DNA from: Paragordius varius
Lineage: Eukaryota; Nematomorpha
Direction: 5' to 3'
NCBI GenBank assembly: GCA_964247055.1
Contig: OZ176050.1
Span: forward strand, 13,764,001 to 13,828,000
Length of the DNA stretch: 64,000 nt
This document shows positions 49,501-61,215 of the stretch, piece by piece. The position numbers were made by a program, and so were the translations under genes. How positions within the stretch are numbered: the first letter of the stretch is position 1; each line of letters begins with the position of its first letter. The notes below the pieces were generated by a model that saw nothing but the letters and a program-made list of their open reading frames with translations, made no database searches and was not told the origin of the DNA.

Positions 49501-50889
49501 ATATATAAAAATATTGGTAATTTTTAATTTTAAAAAACATATATTTTATTTGAGGGTGAATTTGAATTGTTCGAGGGTGAATTTGAACTGTAAATGGTAT
49601 ATATATATATATAGGTATATAAAGTATGCATTTTAATGGTGGTTGCTTATTTCACACACTATAGTAGGGGGGGGGGGGGGGGGGGGCATTTGCAACACAC
49701 AGTAGTGTATGGAAAAAACAACAAAATGCTGAAAAAACAATTTTTTCTTTTCTTTTTTCCATATACTACTGTGTGTTGCAAATTGCCCTACTATAGTGTG
49801 AAATAAAGCAACCATTAAAATGCATACTGTACAAAGCACTTATATTTGCTTAAAATTGACATATATTTCATATTTATGTTATTTAATATTTTATATTAAG
49901 TATGATTGGTGTTAAAGGGAAAGAATGATACTAGTTTATTTATCGAAACGATTACGAGCTAAAAATTAATTATTCTTTTATTAAGATTTAAACAGTTTGA
50001 AATCTATCTTAACGTTTTGAATATAACTAATTTGACAATTAAATTTTAGCATCAAACACATGTTTTTCCAATTATATTCAAAATATAATTATTATTTATA
50101 AAACAATTTTCAGGGGCTAACATAATCATTAATGGTTAAAATATCTTATATAACCAAAAAGAAGATAACAAATCAACTATTAAGACTAGTCTTTATGATA
50201 AGTAGTTGTAATCTGCTCGATTATTAGATTTGTAAAAAATAAACATAATTCTGATAAAAGTATTCCTGATATGAGAGATTTAAATGCTTCAATTAAACTC
50301 CACTCCTGCGAAGTATTTAAAAGAGGCATTTATAAACATTTACTAATATTGGATTTTTTTAAAATTTAAATAATTTAAAAATAATTAGGCCAATAGTGTT
50401 TTAAATAAAAAACCACATGTGGTACTTAACCTGATATATGTTAGATTGAGATTTGTGGGGAAAATGCAAAGTAGCAATCCATAAATGAACAAATTTACTA
50501 TTAATCCCTTTTGTGTACAAATTTTTTGCAATTATGCGACTGACATAAGATTTGCCTAAAAGTAATAAGATATAATATTAACCTATTCCGGTAGTGCCAT
50601 GAAAAGATAAAACGAGTGGTTTAGATGAAGCTCCCGTACGTTTCATCTTTAAGCTATGTATAATGTCATTTTTGGCTATATGTTGGCCAAAAACAGTTTT
50701 ATCTAATTCGTTTTCAAGACCTTTATATTTATACAAGTTTATACTAAAAGTATTATTTGATATCCATTTGGGATTGCAATATTCTTGTCCAAGTACCCAA
50801 TTCGCTCCATCCGATAGTTTTCTTAAAAAATCCCCATGCAACTGTGTTAAATAGTTTAGTATACAGATAATTGCAAATCTAATCTTCAT
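46572..50889 (-). CDS. Torsin-family AAA+ ATPase
   Basis: Torsins act in the ER lumen and nuclear envelope with membrane activators (LAP1/LULL1 type). Exons 5' to 3' on the minus strand: 50583-50889, 50431-50555, 49115-49287, 48604-48728, 47764-47929, 46572-46842, giving 388 residues. The N-terminus is a signal-like hydrophobic stretch (IRFAIICILNYL). Family blocks: VFGQHIAK, Walker A GTTGIGKS (98-105), ATLHFPH, Walker B LFVIDEVDRMD (about 163-172), sensor 1 SNSGG (202-206), LIDRHLIDNFIPFLPL, and FSSSGCKRV with the torsin Gly-Cys-Lys sensor 2 (328-330). Walker A ends in Ser as in TOR2A, not Asn as in TOR1A. A tail of about 55 residues after GCK is longer and more charged than in human TOR1A. 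Family assignment is firm; which torsin paralogue is not. Confidence 0.93.
46953..47219. mobile_element. Family A MITE, copy 10
   Basis: Left end TAGTAAAAACTGAGATAAAA is shortened. Right end TATTTTTACGTTAAGTCCGT then ACTTACTGTA. Inner pair TCTCCATACTTTTTAAATC and GTTTAAAAAGTATGATTGTC. Lies in the torsin intron 46843-47763. Confidence 0.75.
48294..48581. mobile_element. Family A MITE, copy 11
   Basis: Left end CAGATAAAAATTGAAATTAA then ACGGACAAAATT; right end TTTATATTTGTCCGTATAAA then ATCAATTTTTACTC. Lies in the torsin intron 47930-48603, about 22 nt from the donor of exon 48604-48728. Confidence 0.75.
49328..49600. mobile_element. Family C MITE, copy 5
   Basis: Ends are clean: TATACCATTTACAGTTCAAC on the left and GAATTTGAACTGTAAATGGT then ATA on the right. 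Tandem AACAATTCAAATTC blocks sit on the left. Lies in the torsin intron between exons 49115-49287 and 50431-50555. Confidence 0.85.
49622..49829. mobile_element. Family B MITE, copy 3, with a poly-G run
   Basis: Left end AAGTATGCATTTTAATGGTG; right end AACCATTAAAATGCATACTG. The position corresponding to TAGGGC in the right arm has become a run of about 18 G at 49669-49686. It lies some 20 bp from family C copy 5 in the same torsin intron. Confidence 0.85.
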
Positions 50890-51344
50890 TTTAGATCTAT
50901 AATACTTTCATGCATGTTTAACTAAACTCAAATTGCTAACTGCAAAAGGTTAACCACTCGGCACAATTTTTAAAAACTTCGTATAGCCTATATGTGACGA
51001 ATATATTAAGACTCCAAAAATAATATTTAATTTTTTGGTGAGAATTTGTTTTGGGATATGTTTACCCTGAGGTTTTTACAAAAAACTACCCACTGCTTTG
51101 ACAGTTGTTTTGTCTAAATTTTATAACATCGTTTCTTGAGTACATAAAAAACTTAAATTTTTACAGTTATGCACCTTTAAAAATATGAAATTGGTATAAA
51201 ATCCAAGATAGAACAAATAGTTAATCAATATATATTATTTTGCATATTAACACTCCTTTACCTTTTGGGGAAGTTTTAATCCTAGAGTTGAAATTTGATA
51301 TTTAAAAATCAAGGTATTAAGGAGTAGAAATTATATTTTATTAA

Positions 51345-51660
51345 TCTTCTGGTTTTTCAAAATGTAAGAATTCATACCACTCTTTTGCCGCAATTTTTTC
51401 CTATATTTTTAATTGCTGATGCTGCAGGCAAAGACCATATTTTGTAACATAAAATCTTAATACTCCATGATTAATAAGGGAAATTTTCTTTAGTCTTCTG
51501 GGAACATTATACGAAAAAATTATTTTTAAATTGTAAAATTAAAAAACTCATCCCTTTTTTGCCGCCATTTTTTCCTATTTTAATTGCTGATGTCGTAGGC
51601 AAAGACCATATTTTGTAACATAAAATCTTGATATTCCATAATTAATAAGGGAAATTTTAA
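51345..51660 (+). repeat. Direct duplication, two ~120-bp units
   Basis: Unit 1 (about 51380-51495) and unit 2 (about 51555-51660) share TTTTTTCCTATxTTTAATTG, GGCAAAGACCATATTTTGTA, ACATAAAATCTTxATAxTCC and ATTAATAAGGGAAATTTT with few differences. They are spaced about 175 bp apart. The unit has no coding potential and was not seen elsewhere in the window. Confidence 0.75.
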
Positions 51661-52697
51661 TTGGGCTAATTTTAAGTAATAATTACAATATTTGAAAATA
51701 TGCAAAACACGTAAAATAACGTTAAAAACATTTATATAGTAAATATCTTTTATCAATTTTTTATCTTCATTTAAATTTTTTTATAATAGTTATCGGTTAG
51801 CACGACTCAGCGAAGTGTGACATGGCCAGAGTATATATATATATATATATATATCTATATATATTTTTACGTGTACAGGGCTCAAAATCTGGGGTATAAA
51901 AGAAGAAATATATATCCAATCCATTAAGGTTATCATAGTGCTTTTGATTTGGTGCTTACGAGTATTGATTATCTACACTTTTGTGGTAAGTTCTCCATAG
52001 ATAGAAAAATGTGCGCATATTATTTATATATATATGTTTGTGCAAGCTAAATGCTTTTTTACATAAAATACACTAAAATATACCATAGATTTTTAAAAGG
52101 GAAAACACATAAAAAAAATTTTAATGTGTGCTCCTTAAGTCCAGAATTTTTTATCCTTAACGGGCTAGTTATCTTATAAACCCAAAAATGCTTAAATTGC
52201 GCGATAAAAGTTTTATATATATGCTTAATTATGATATCTGCTTAAATATTTAATTAAAAAATGCACACTTTTTTTCAAATTAATTTAAAAATTTTGTGTA
52301 AGCGTGCTTTATATTATATTGAGGAGAGTAACGGTCGAAAAATTTTAGAGATAATATATAAAAATCTTTATCTATACATTCGACGCTGAACAATCATCAT
52401 ATAAGAATGTGTGATTTAAATATTCGCCCAAAATTATACGTTAAGTAATTGTGTTTTTTACAAAACGACACCATATTAGAAAGCTAACGAACCATTAAAT
52501 TAAATATTTGTAGCGAATGCTATATAAAGTTTTTATAGTAACTTAAAGAGTTTGCTTACCGTTTCGATCATACCTCAAAATAGTATGAAGTGCGCTTCAA
52601 CAAGATGCTTGTTACGCTGTTTCAAAAAGTGTACATTTTCAAAATTTAATTAAAGTTTAGCATAAAATTTTCGCGCGATCTCAGAATTTTGGCGTTT

Positions 52698-53165
52698 CTT
52701 TTACTTGAATACAACACATTCATTTCAGCCCTTAGATTCAAATTGGGGTGGTGGATAGCCCATTTATATAACATTAATAAACCGAAATATAAAAAAATTC
52801 GTTTAATACTTGATATTACATATTTTAAAATAAAACCCGAAGGTAAAAATTTAGTCAACATGACATATGTGCATTATATAAATTCAAAAATAATACAAAA
52901 AACCACTTTTTCTGCTTCTATCATTGTTAGATGTGATTTAATAAAAATTGGTCTTAATTTTTAGAGAACCTGTATTTTTTGTAAAATAAAAATGGCATCA
53001 AGGCAATTTGATATGGAACTTTTTTTAAAACTAATTATTATTTAGATATTTCGGCATAGTTATATAGTTTTATTAGGATAGAAGCATAAATTTTAAATTA
53101 CGACCGTTTTTAGTAGCTTTTTTAAAAAATGTTTGGGGTATTTTGATAACCCAATTATTAAAGTT
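52698..53165 (-). mobile_element. Family E repeat, copy 2 (inverted)
   Basis: Starts TTTTACTTGAATACAACACA with AGATTCAAATTGGGGTGGTG and ends near GTTTGGGGTATTTTGATAAC. It carries the reverse complement of internal family blocks (GGATAGAAGCATAAATTTTA, AAAATAAAAATGGCATC). TTAA borders are eroded. Confidence 0.65.
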
Positions 53166-53787
53166 TTAAAAACGATCTTTTTAGACGAGTGAAAAAATTT
53201 GGGACTTTGGGAGCCCAGATCCAATAATTAGAATTTTTTAAAGAGGTCGGGTGATAAAAAATTTTTTGACTTGACTTGCAAGTTTTTCAAGTCATGTTTT
53301 GATTTCATGTAATAAATAAATTAACATTACACTAAGACAAGCAAAAAACTTGATAAGAAAGTGATAAAGAATTATTAATATCAATTAAAACTAAAAGATT
53401 TTTTAAGTGTGATGTAGGGCACACTTGACTGATTTAAAAACATGGATAAAATTATTTTGGAAATATATGTACAAAATTTAGGTTTTATATGTAATTCAAA
53501 CCTTTGTTAATGTTATGATTTGTTAATTTTATAAATTTTGGCCAATTAATTTATTCATTAGGATACAAAAGAGGATAAATTTATAGAAGCGTAATATTTA
53601 ATAGCATGGCATATAAAAATATGCTAAATATTCCAATTTCGTGAACGCAAAATTGGATTCTCGAAAATTTCTTAAAATTAATAATTAAATATGAAAGTAA
53701 AGTGCGACTTTTTTAAATGTTATTTTATAATATATTTTGTGATATGTTTTTGCAATAAAATACCCAACTTTAAACAAAAATATTTAT

Positions 53788-54337
53788 CAAAACTTGGATA
53801 CAACACCTCATTTTAGTCTTTTAATTCAATTGGGGTAGTTGAATATCCCAGTGTTTAATATTAAATACTTTTTAAAAATTATGAAGGAATTGAGACCATG
53901 GCTAAATTTTGGATTTATATGACATAAACCCGAATATAGAAAGTTTTTTTCAAAAATATTTGATATTACTTATTTCAAAGTAACCAAAGAAAAATTTAGT
54001 CCAAGTGAATGTGAATTGGCTAAATTGAAAACTAATGAAAATAAACCACTTTTTCTTTTTATATCAATGTTAGATAAGATTTAAATAAATAAGCGTTAAT
54101 TATACCTTGAAAAATAAATCAACATATTTTGCAAAAATTTGCAAAATAAAAATGGCGAAGTGATGTAACATGGAACTTATTTTAAACTAAATATTGAGAT
54201 ATTTTAGCTTATATAATTTTTATTAGGAGGGCAGCAAAAATTTAAATTATCACCGTTTCGTTCCGTATTTTTTAAAAAAATTTAAACTTTAATTAAGTCT
54301 GGGGTATTTGGATACCCCAAATTGAATTGAAATGTTA
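53788..54337 (-). mobile_element. Family E repeat, copy 3 (inverted)
   Basis: Starts AAAACTTGGATACAACACCT with TTCAATTGGGGTAGTTGAAT and ends GGGGTATTTGGATACCCCAA then ATTGAATTGAAATGTTAA. The right border keeps TTAA. It lies head to head with copy 4, so copies 3 and 4 form a long inverted repeat across about 1.2 kb. Confidence 0.7.
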
Positions 54338-54426
54338 AAAAAATTAAATTTAGCCATTTTCTGATATGAAGCAACCACAAAAGTGCAAATTTCTTATCAT
54401 TTGTAAAATATTAAAAAAATATTATT

Positions 54427-55015
54427 TTAACACTTCGCTTCAAATTAGGGTATCTAAATACCACAGACAAAATTTAAATTAATATTTTTAAAAAAGTATT
54501 AAAGAAAACGGTCCCAATTTAAATTTATGCTTCTATCCTGATAAAAATTATATAAATATGCCAAAAGAGCTTGATAAAATTTTATTTTGAAAAAAAAGTT
54601 TTATCTCAAACTACTTCGACGCCATTTTAATTTTACAAATCTTTTACAAAATATCGTCTTCATTTAAATTTAAGGGTAAAACTAAAGCTAATTTTCTAAA
54701 TAAATTACATTTAACATTGATAGAAATAAAAAGCGGTTTATTTTGTATTATTTTTTAATTTTACAATTTCACACATGTCACGTTGACGAAATTTTTACCT
54801 TTCGGTTTTAGCTTAAAATAAGTAATATCAAGTATTTTTGAGTAAAATTTTTTATATATTTCAGTTTATTAATGTTATATAAGTGCAAAATTTTGTCATG
54901 GTTTCGATACCTTCCATACTTTAAGTATTTTATTTTAAACAGGCCTGGGGTATCCAACTACCCCAATTTGAATCGGATTAAAATGTGTGTTGTATCCAAA
55001 TGTTAATCCTGATCA
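54427..55015 (+). mobile_element. Family E repeat, copy 4
   Basis: 589 bp between TTAA motifs: TTAACACTTCGCTTCAAATT on the left and TTGTATCCAAATGTTAA on the right. Each end carries a GGGGTATC-x4-ACCCC-like short palindrome. TTAA at both borders suggests piggyBac-type insertion. No open frame. Confidence 0.72.
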
Positions 55016-55026
55016 TTTTCCTATCA

Positions 55027-55064
<38 letters not shown>

Positions 55065-55466
55065 TTAGGTTAGTTTTGTACCCTTTTGGACTCAGTGTAT
55101 TTTGTTTTGACTTATAAGTCGAGATTATGATATCTCTAGTGTATTTTGGAATACCATTTATGTTGCACTAAAAAAATTTTAAATTTGACTCATTCTTATG
55201 GAGCTATTACAAGAAAAATAGTATAAATATTCATATACTACTCTTAAGTGATACATTTCTATGTCTGAACTTTTGTGCATCTTTACCTAAAACAATTGAA
55301 GCTACTCTAAATGATGATAAGAAATAAATATTATGTAAAAATTACATTTTTTATTTGTGCAGATTAACGCAACTTACTTTTTTAGCTTTTTATACAAAAC
55401 ACTCACGCTTATTATGGATTCATTTTTACCATCTGGGAAATTTAAATTTGAATTTTTTTGTTGCAC

Positions 55467-57526
55467 ATGACATTTTCCCAACTTAATCCGCTGGAAATCG
55501 AGTTTTTGGCAGAATATGAACACATAAAGATAATTCCAAACTTTAAAGCCCAGTCATTTGACATATTTACAGTTTGTTAATTACATATTTTGATATTAAA
55601 TAAATTTAATAGGTTATACAGAATTATAATATGTGATTTATTGATATTCTTATTAGGAAACTATACCCAACATAATTCCCGGCGTTCCCCTTAGTGTACC
55701 TATTTGGATGGCCTTAACACTAAAGAAAAGTCAAAAATGCTTCATAATACCTCCCGAGTGGCTCAATATAGGTTCTATGATAACATAATTTTTAGAAATA
55801 TTTAGATTTTTACTAATTAATTCGTTATTATGATTAGATAATATATTTTTAAAAAATATATTTTTTGTTAAATCAACTTTGTACCCCGACATTAACTTAT
55901 TAAATAGATTTTCCATAAGTTTTATGCAATCCCCGAATTAATAGTAAATTTGTTTAAAAGACATATATTTAAATATATAATTTATCAAAGTTTAAAATCG
56001 CATTTTAATATGATGCATGGGGATGATTTTATTGCTATTTTTCATCTAAATTTTAATCTTTATTTGGTATTTTTGTATCATCTCCATAGATGTTTTGGAG
56101 GATATTAAGCAAAAAGAAATTGACGACACTTATTTTACCGAAATGCCAAATGAACATTACATGGAAATATCTAATATGCTATTTCAAGAGTGAGATATTT
56201 TAAAACTAGATTTTTAAATAGATAGATAAGTTGGAATTTAACGAAAAAGTTCTTTACATAAAATATCGAAAATTAAAAAAAAACATTTTTTATTACGTTT
56301 TTTTATATTTTTATCCACACGTTTAATATGGTTTTGAGTATACCCTAACTTATAAATAAAAAACCTAATCCTATTGACCATATAATATGTTAGGAATTTA
56401 TACAAAATAGTCGAATATAAAATACAGTATAAAATTTTACGAACAAGATAAATATTTTTTTTAAAGGGCCTACTATTTTAAATCTTATTTTTCCCATATA
56501 AATTTAACTACATATATCTGTATTCATGCTTTGCAAATCAAAAGAATTAATTAAAAAACCAAGATTTAAAAAGTTATAAAAGATATTTGACTTTATATTT
56601 TCCCTTTGGATAATTTTCATTTTTACTCTAAACAATCTCCATTGAAATGCGGTCTTTTATACATTCTTTAGTTTTATATCCACCCTATTTATAAATTGGG
56701 TAATTAAAAAAAATATTTTGCACATATTAATTTTTTTATTACATTTAGGGCTAAAGAAGACATTGAAAATGTATATAACCTTAAACTTTTGATAAAGGAT
56801 ATATGGGATTTACGAATGGCAAAACTCAAGAAAAGCATACAAGAGTTGATTAAAACATCACAAGATTTATCTAATATACAAGTATAGTTTAAATTTATTC
56901 TTATATTTAGCATTTTATCAAATATTTTTTTCTTCAATTATTTTGATCAGATTAATTTAGAAAGAGTTATGTTATTTTACGATTCGCTTTGGTTTAAATG
57001 ATTAATTTACAATTTACGACCTCATAATACCATGCTTTTTCAATGCCCCCGAATTTAAAAATAGATTATTTTAAAGTTATGTTCGCTTAACTTTGAACAT
57101 ACTTTCCTTAATTTTCATTTGAAATAATAAAAAATTTTTTATAAACCTAGAGAATATTATGTATTTATCAATAAATTATTGGGGGAATTCACTGTATAAT
57201 ATGTAAATGTCATAAAACTTTTCGATTGGTTTTTTTAGATAAACAATTTAACACGCATGGAAATTAATACGGTCCGTGGATTGCTGACATCAGGTCTTGA
57301 AACTTTAGACCAAATTTTAACGGTTAAAGAGGGCTTGAAAGATATCTCAACTTCAAATTTAACTTATAATTCATTTTCAAACAACCATTACCCTTCAGAA
57401 GATAGTTTCAACAATATCAACACTTCATTAACTACTGATAATTTCAACAGTAATGATAATAATAATACTAATTTCAATCACAACATTCAAAAAGGCCTAA
57501 TAAATGATCCGATTGATGAAAATTAA
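55467..57526 (+). CDS. GINS2: GINS complex subunit 2 (PSF2), DNA replication
   Basis: GINS joins Cdc45 and MCM2-7 to form the replicative CMG helicase in the nucleus. Exons: 55467-55571, 55657-55771, 56090-56189, 56749-56881, 57239-57526, in phase, 246 residues. Family blocks in order: LNPLEIEFLAEYEHIKIIPNF, PGVPLSVPIWMALTLKKSQK, CFIIPPEW, EMPNEHYMEISNMLF, LIKDIWDLRMAKL and NNLTRMEINTVRGLLTSGL. All align with human GINS2 (185 residues). The ATG at 55467 gives the same short lead before LEIEFLAE as relatives. After the conserved domain there is an Asn/Ser-rich tail of about 60 residues (NSNDNNNTNFNHN) absent from human. An AATAAA lies just after the stop (about 57528). The assignment is firm. 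Confidence 0.94.
56423..56629. mobile_element. Family A MITE, copy 12
   Basis: Left end ACAGTATAAAATTTTACGAA; right end ATATTTTCCCTTTGGATAAT then TTTCATTTTTACTC. It is the shortest and one of the more diverged copies. It lies in the GINS2 intron 56190-56748. Confidence 0.6.
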
Positions 57527-60256
57527 TAAATAAATTTATGATTTTATATAATTTTTTAGCATAATAAATTACATTTACGTTAGAAACGAGTATTGAAATT
57601 TACTTTTTTTTATATATTAGTTTGTTCTTAAAAATAATTTAAGTGGCAAATTTTTCATGGGGTTATTATTTAAATATTATCCATTTATTTACGAGTAATT
57701 AATTATCAATAATGAATTTATAAGGATTAGAAATGAGGTATAAAATTATAATTTATTAGATTACCATGGAATTTATGTTTTGGTTAAAATTAAAAGTCAT
57801 TTTTCAGGAAAATTGTTTTGCTTCTCTTCTTATTAGATCAAATGGCTCTGTTATAGGTTTTACTCCTCCAATTAAATAAAAAATATTTACAAAAATAGAA
57901 AGATATTAAAATACATATTTTAAAATATTTTTAATTCTAAAAAATATGTTTTTATTATTGTAAAGTAAATAAGAAATCACCGCATAATATATAATACAAA
58001 ATCACTAATTTAATAACGTCTATTTATATCTTGTTGAAAAGCGATTCCAAAAAAATAATTTTTATGAAAAAAGGGGTATTTAATCCCTCTTTTATACCTG
58101 TGTGGATCTTTCTAAAATCTTATGTATTGTCTCACATTTTTTGAATAGGAAATTTTTACCCTTAATTAAAACGCAATTCAGAAATTTAAGCAATTTTTGG
58201 TATTTTTCCTCGATGGTCAAGTTAATATGTTATACGTATATCCTAATATTCATTATATTTTTTTTGATATTATTTTCGTATATATATCTATGACATTTAA
58301 AATTTGCTCTGTAATTAGAGTTTTTCGAGGCACTTTTTTATATTGTATTACAAAATTTATTTGTTGTTGAATCATTATGCTAGAAAAGTTGTTTGTTTTA
58401 TAAAATAAATTACAAGCGGTAAAATTATATACTCCGATTTTTTTAATTAGTAATAAATATTTATAGTGCAAAAAAATTAATTTTGATATTTAATGTAAGA
58501 AAAATATAGTATGTTGATCACAAATCAAAGGTTTAAAATGGTACGAAAACGGAATTATATATATATTCCGATCAGAAAACAAATCTTTTGATCGTATGCT
58601 TGCTTTTAAGGCGATAAAAAAGCTTTTTTGTCCATTTTGGGAACAGAATCTAACGCCTTATCAATATAACGAAATATCAATATAAGATGTCCATTTTTAT
58701 AACCTTTGTGACTAAAAGAAATTAGTTTAGTAGAAAAATCAAAATTATAATGAAATTTTTCCCATCAAAAATAGATTATTTAATATTGTTTTTTTTGTGT
58801 TTTTATGATGGAATAAAGCCAAAAATATGATAATCCCTCAAAAAGACATAAAAATAAAAACCACAAGTAAAAATCTTTTTTATGTCAAATTATTTTTATT
58901 AATGAATATTTTTCGAATTCCAAACCAAAAAATAGGAAAACCATATACAACAAATTATTAAGAGTCAGATTAACAAATTTTTTAAAAAAAAGTGAGCTAT
59001 TAAAATGTTTGCTTTAAGTTAGGGACTTTGAAAACAGAATATAATCGAATTCATTTATATTAATTGTTAATTCGAAATGTTTCCATATGGTGCGTATAAA
59101 TCATGCATTCATTGACAATTGTCTGCCGTTCATTGCAACAGAGCGTGTTTCACTAGTAAATTATTTAAAAATTTTTATAAAAATATAACTTATTGCTATT
59201 TTTACATGGTCTATTTTTTAATTTTTGGTAGTCAGAAATGGTTTCTCGTTTGTTTAAGTTAAAATTACCCCTACTCCAATGTTTGAAATCAATTAAGTTG
59301 TGGTATATATGTATTCTAGCTGTAAAAATTCCCAAGAAATGGCATTTACATCTACTTCTTGTTATGTATTTTAAATAATGCCACACATTGAATGCATGAT
59401 ATAGCACAATGATTACTAATTTAACTTTTTTCTATTACATTATAAGATATACAATAGGTAGCTTTTAAAACAGGTATTTTAACCGACCTTTTTAAAAAGT
59501 TCCATTAACCTATTCATACCTTAAAATAGATTTAAAAATTTACGATTGCTAATTGGTATTGGAAAACTAAAAAAGACAGTGTTGGTTAATTTTTAAAATT
59601 AAACATTACTCTATATAAAATATAAATTATAATTTTATTGGTGTAACAAAAAATCTAAGTAAAAATATATAAAATTATTTATTTTTGTATTGGACTGTCG
59701 AAACTAAATTACAGTTTATTTCGCGCTCAAAACTTGTTAAAAACTAAGTCAACAACCACCATAGCAAAATTATGACTTTTAAATTTTCATAGATTTACTT
59801 GTTATAATGTGATTTTTTATGATTATCTTTCGACCAACATAATTCACAGTTAATTTAATTTAAAAAACATCACGTATATAGAAATGTAGTAATGTTTTTT
59901 ATTATTCTTATATCAAAAAAAAAATTTTTAAATAAAAAAATAAATTTAATTTCAAATTAAAGCACACACACACCACTAAAAATTGAGATAAATTAAAGTT
60001 AATGTCCTTAAAAATCGAGAAAAAACTGTCGACAATCTATACTTATTAAATTTTTATTTTACTTTTATGATTATTTTTTCGTCCGTAAAAAGTAAAATTC
60101 TCACACGGTTTTACATCTAACTTTTTAAAAAATTAATAAAAGCATATAAAACCTTGTTTTTTATAATTATGTGTTTATTTGTCATTTTGTTTGTGAATAT
60201 AAAAATATCTAAAAAATTTAAGGTAGTTTCAGGATTAATAAACCTACACTCTACAT

Positions 60257-60310
60257 CAGGGGGATGTCCAGCACTAATGGCTTCGCGCGGACCACGTTTC
60301 TGGATAGAAA
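60257..60310 (+). mobile_element. hAT-like terminus (CAGGGGT type)
   Basis: CAGGGGGATGTCCAGCACTA then ATGGCTTCGCGCGGACCACG matches the usual CAGGGGTGTCC...GCGGGCC hAT end and the inverted copy at 26283. The other end and any transposase were not found. Confidence 0.45.
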
Positions 60311-60654
60311 TATGGGCAAAAACAAGTATTTTGCGTTCGATTTTGAACATAAGACTATTTAACACCGTTAAATACTAAGATCCTATCCTTTTAAAAATTA
60401 TAATGTTTTTATTGAATCATATCGAATTATTATTTTTTTGGGTAAATCATAATTAATTCTATCATCACCCTAAATATTTTTAGAATCGAATTCAAAATGT
60501 TACATCAGCACTATAAATTAAATTATGTGGGAATAAAAAGAATTTTTAACGAAATGTCGTAAATATTTTTTGTGATAAATAACCCTAAATTTTTGAATCG
60601 CATTAGAAAGGTATTTTATATGAATATAATTTACTGTTTAACCAGACTTCGAGC

Positions 60655-61180
60655 TTAACAGTTCGATTTAAATTGGGGCATCTTTAATACCCCAGACATA
60701 ATTAAGGTTAGTATTTTTGAAAAAATACTGGAAACGGTCCCTTAATATGCTTCTATCCTTATAAAAATTATATAAATAAGCCAAAATATCTATGTAATAT
60801 TTTGTTTAAAATAAAATTTTTATGTCAAACTACTTTAACTCCATTTTTATTTTATAAAATTTTTGCAAAATATTGTCCTCATTTAATTTTAAAAATTAAA
60901 GCTAATTTTTTATTGAAATTACATCTAACATTGATAGAAATAGAAAAAGCGGTTTATTTTATTTTATTTTTTATTTTACTATTTCACACATGTCACGTTG
61001 AGTATACCTTTCGTTTTTAGTTTAAAATAAGTAATATTATTAATGTCACATAGTGCAAGATTTTGCCATGGTTTCGATTCTTTCATACTTTTTAAATTAT
61101 TAGATTTTAAACAGTCCTGGGCTATCCAACTACCCCAATTTAAACCGAAGGACTAAAATGAGTGCGTTTTTAAGTGTTAA
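60655..61180 (+). mobile_element. Family E repeat, copy 5
   Basis: Starts TTAACAGTTCGATTTAAATT then GGGGCATC and ends TTTTTAAGTGTTAA, with TTAA on both sides. About 525 bp. It lacks part of the interior near TTAATGTTATATAAG relative to copy 4. Confidence 0.72.
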
Positions 61181-61215
61181 TACTACTTAAATTTGTGAAA
61201 CATTTGATTATTTGA

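Larger units (their letters stand above)
50890..55466. other. Divergent intergenic region between torsin and GINS2
   Basis: The torsin (minus) and GINS2 (plus) starts face away from each other across 4.6 kb. The region holds a direct repeat (51345-51660), (AT)n runs at 51832-51864 and 55028-55063, and three family E copies (two inverted, one direct). No exon was seen. Promoters must lie at each edge, but none is defined by a clear motif. Confidence 0.55.

Noticed and set aside
50663-50854. Plus-strand open frame opposite the first torsin exon
   Set aside because: It is the antisense shadow of a well-supported torsin coding exon.
52689-52964. 91-codon open frame
   Set aside because: It lies within an inverted family E repeat. 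The other family E copies do not keep this frame open.
60154-60378. 74-codon open frame on the plus strand
   Set aside because: It overlaps an hAT-like terminus and its GC-richer part is explained by that end. No protein family was recognised on either strand.
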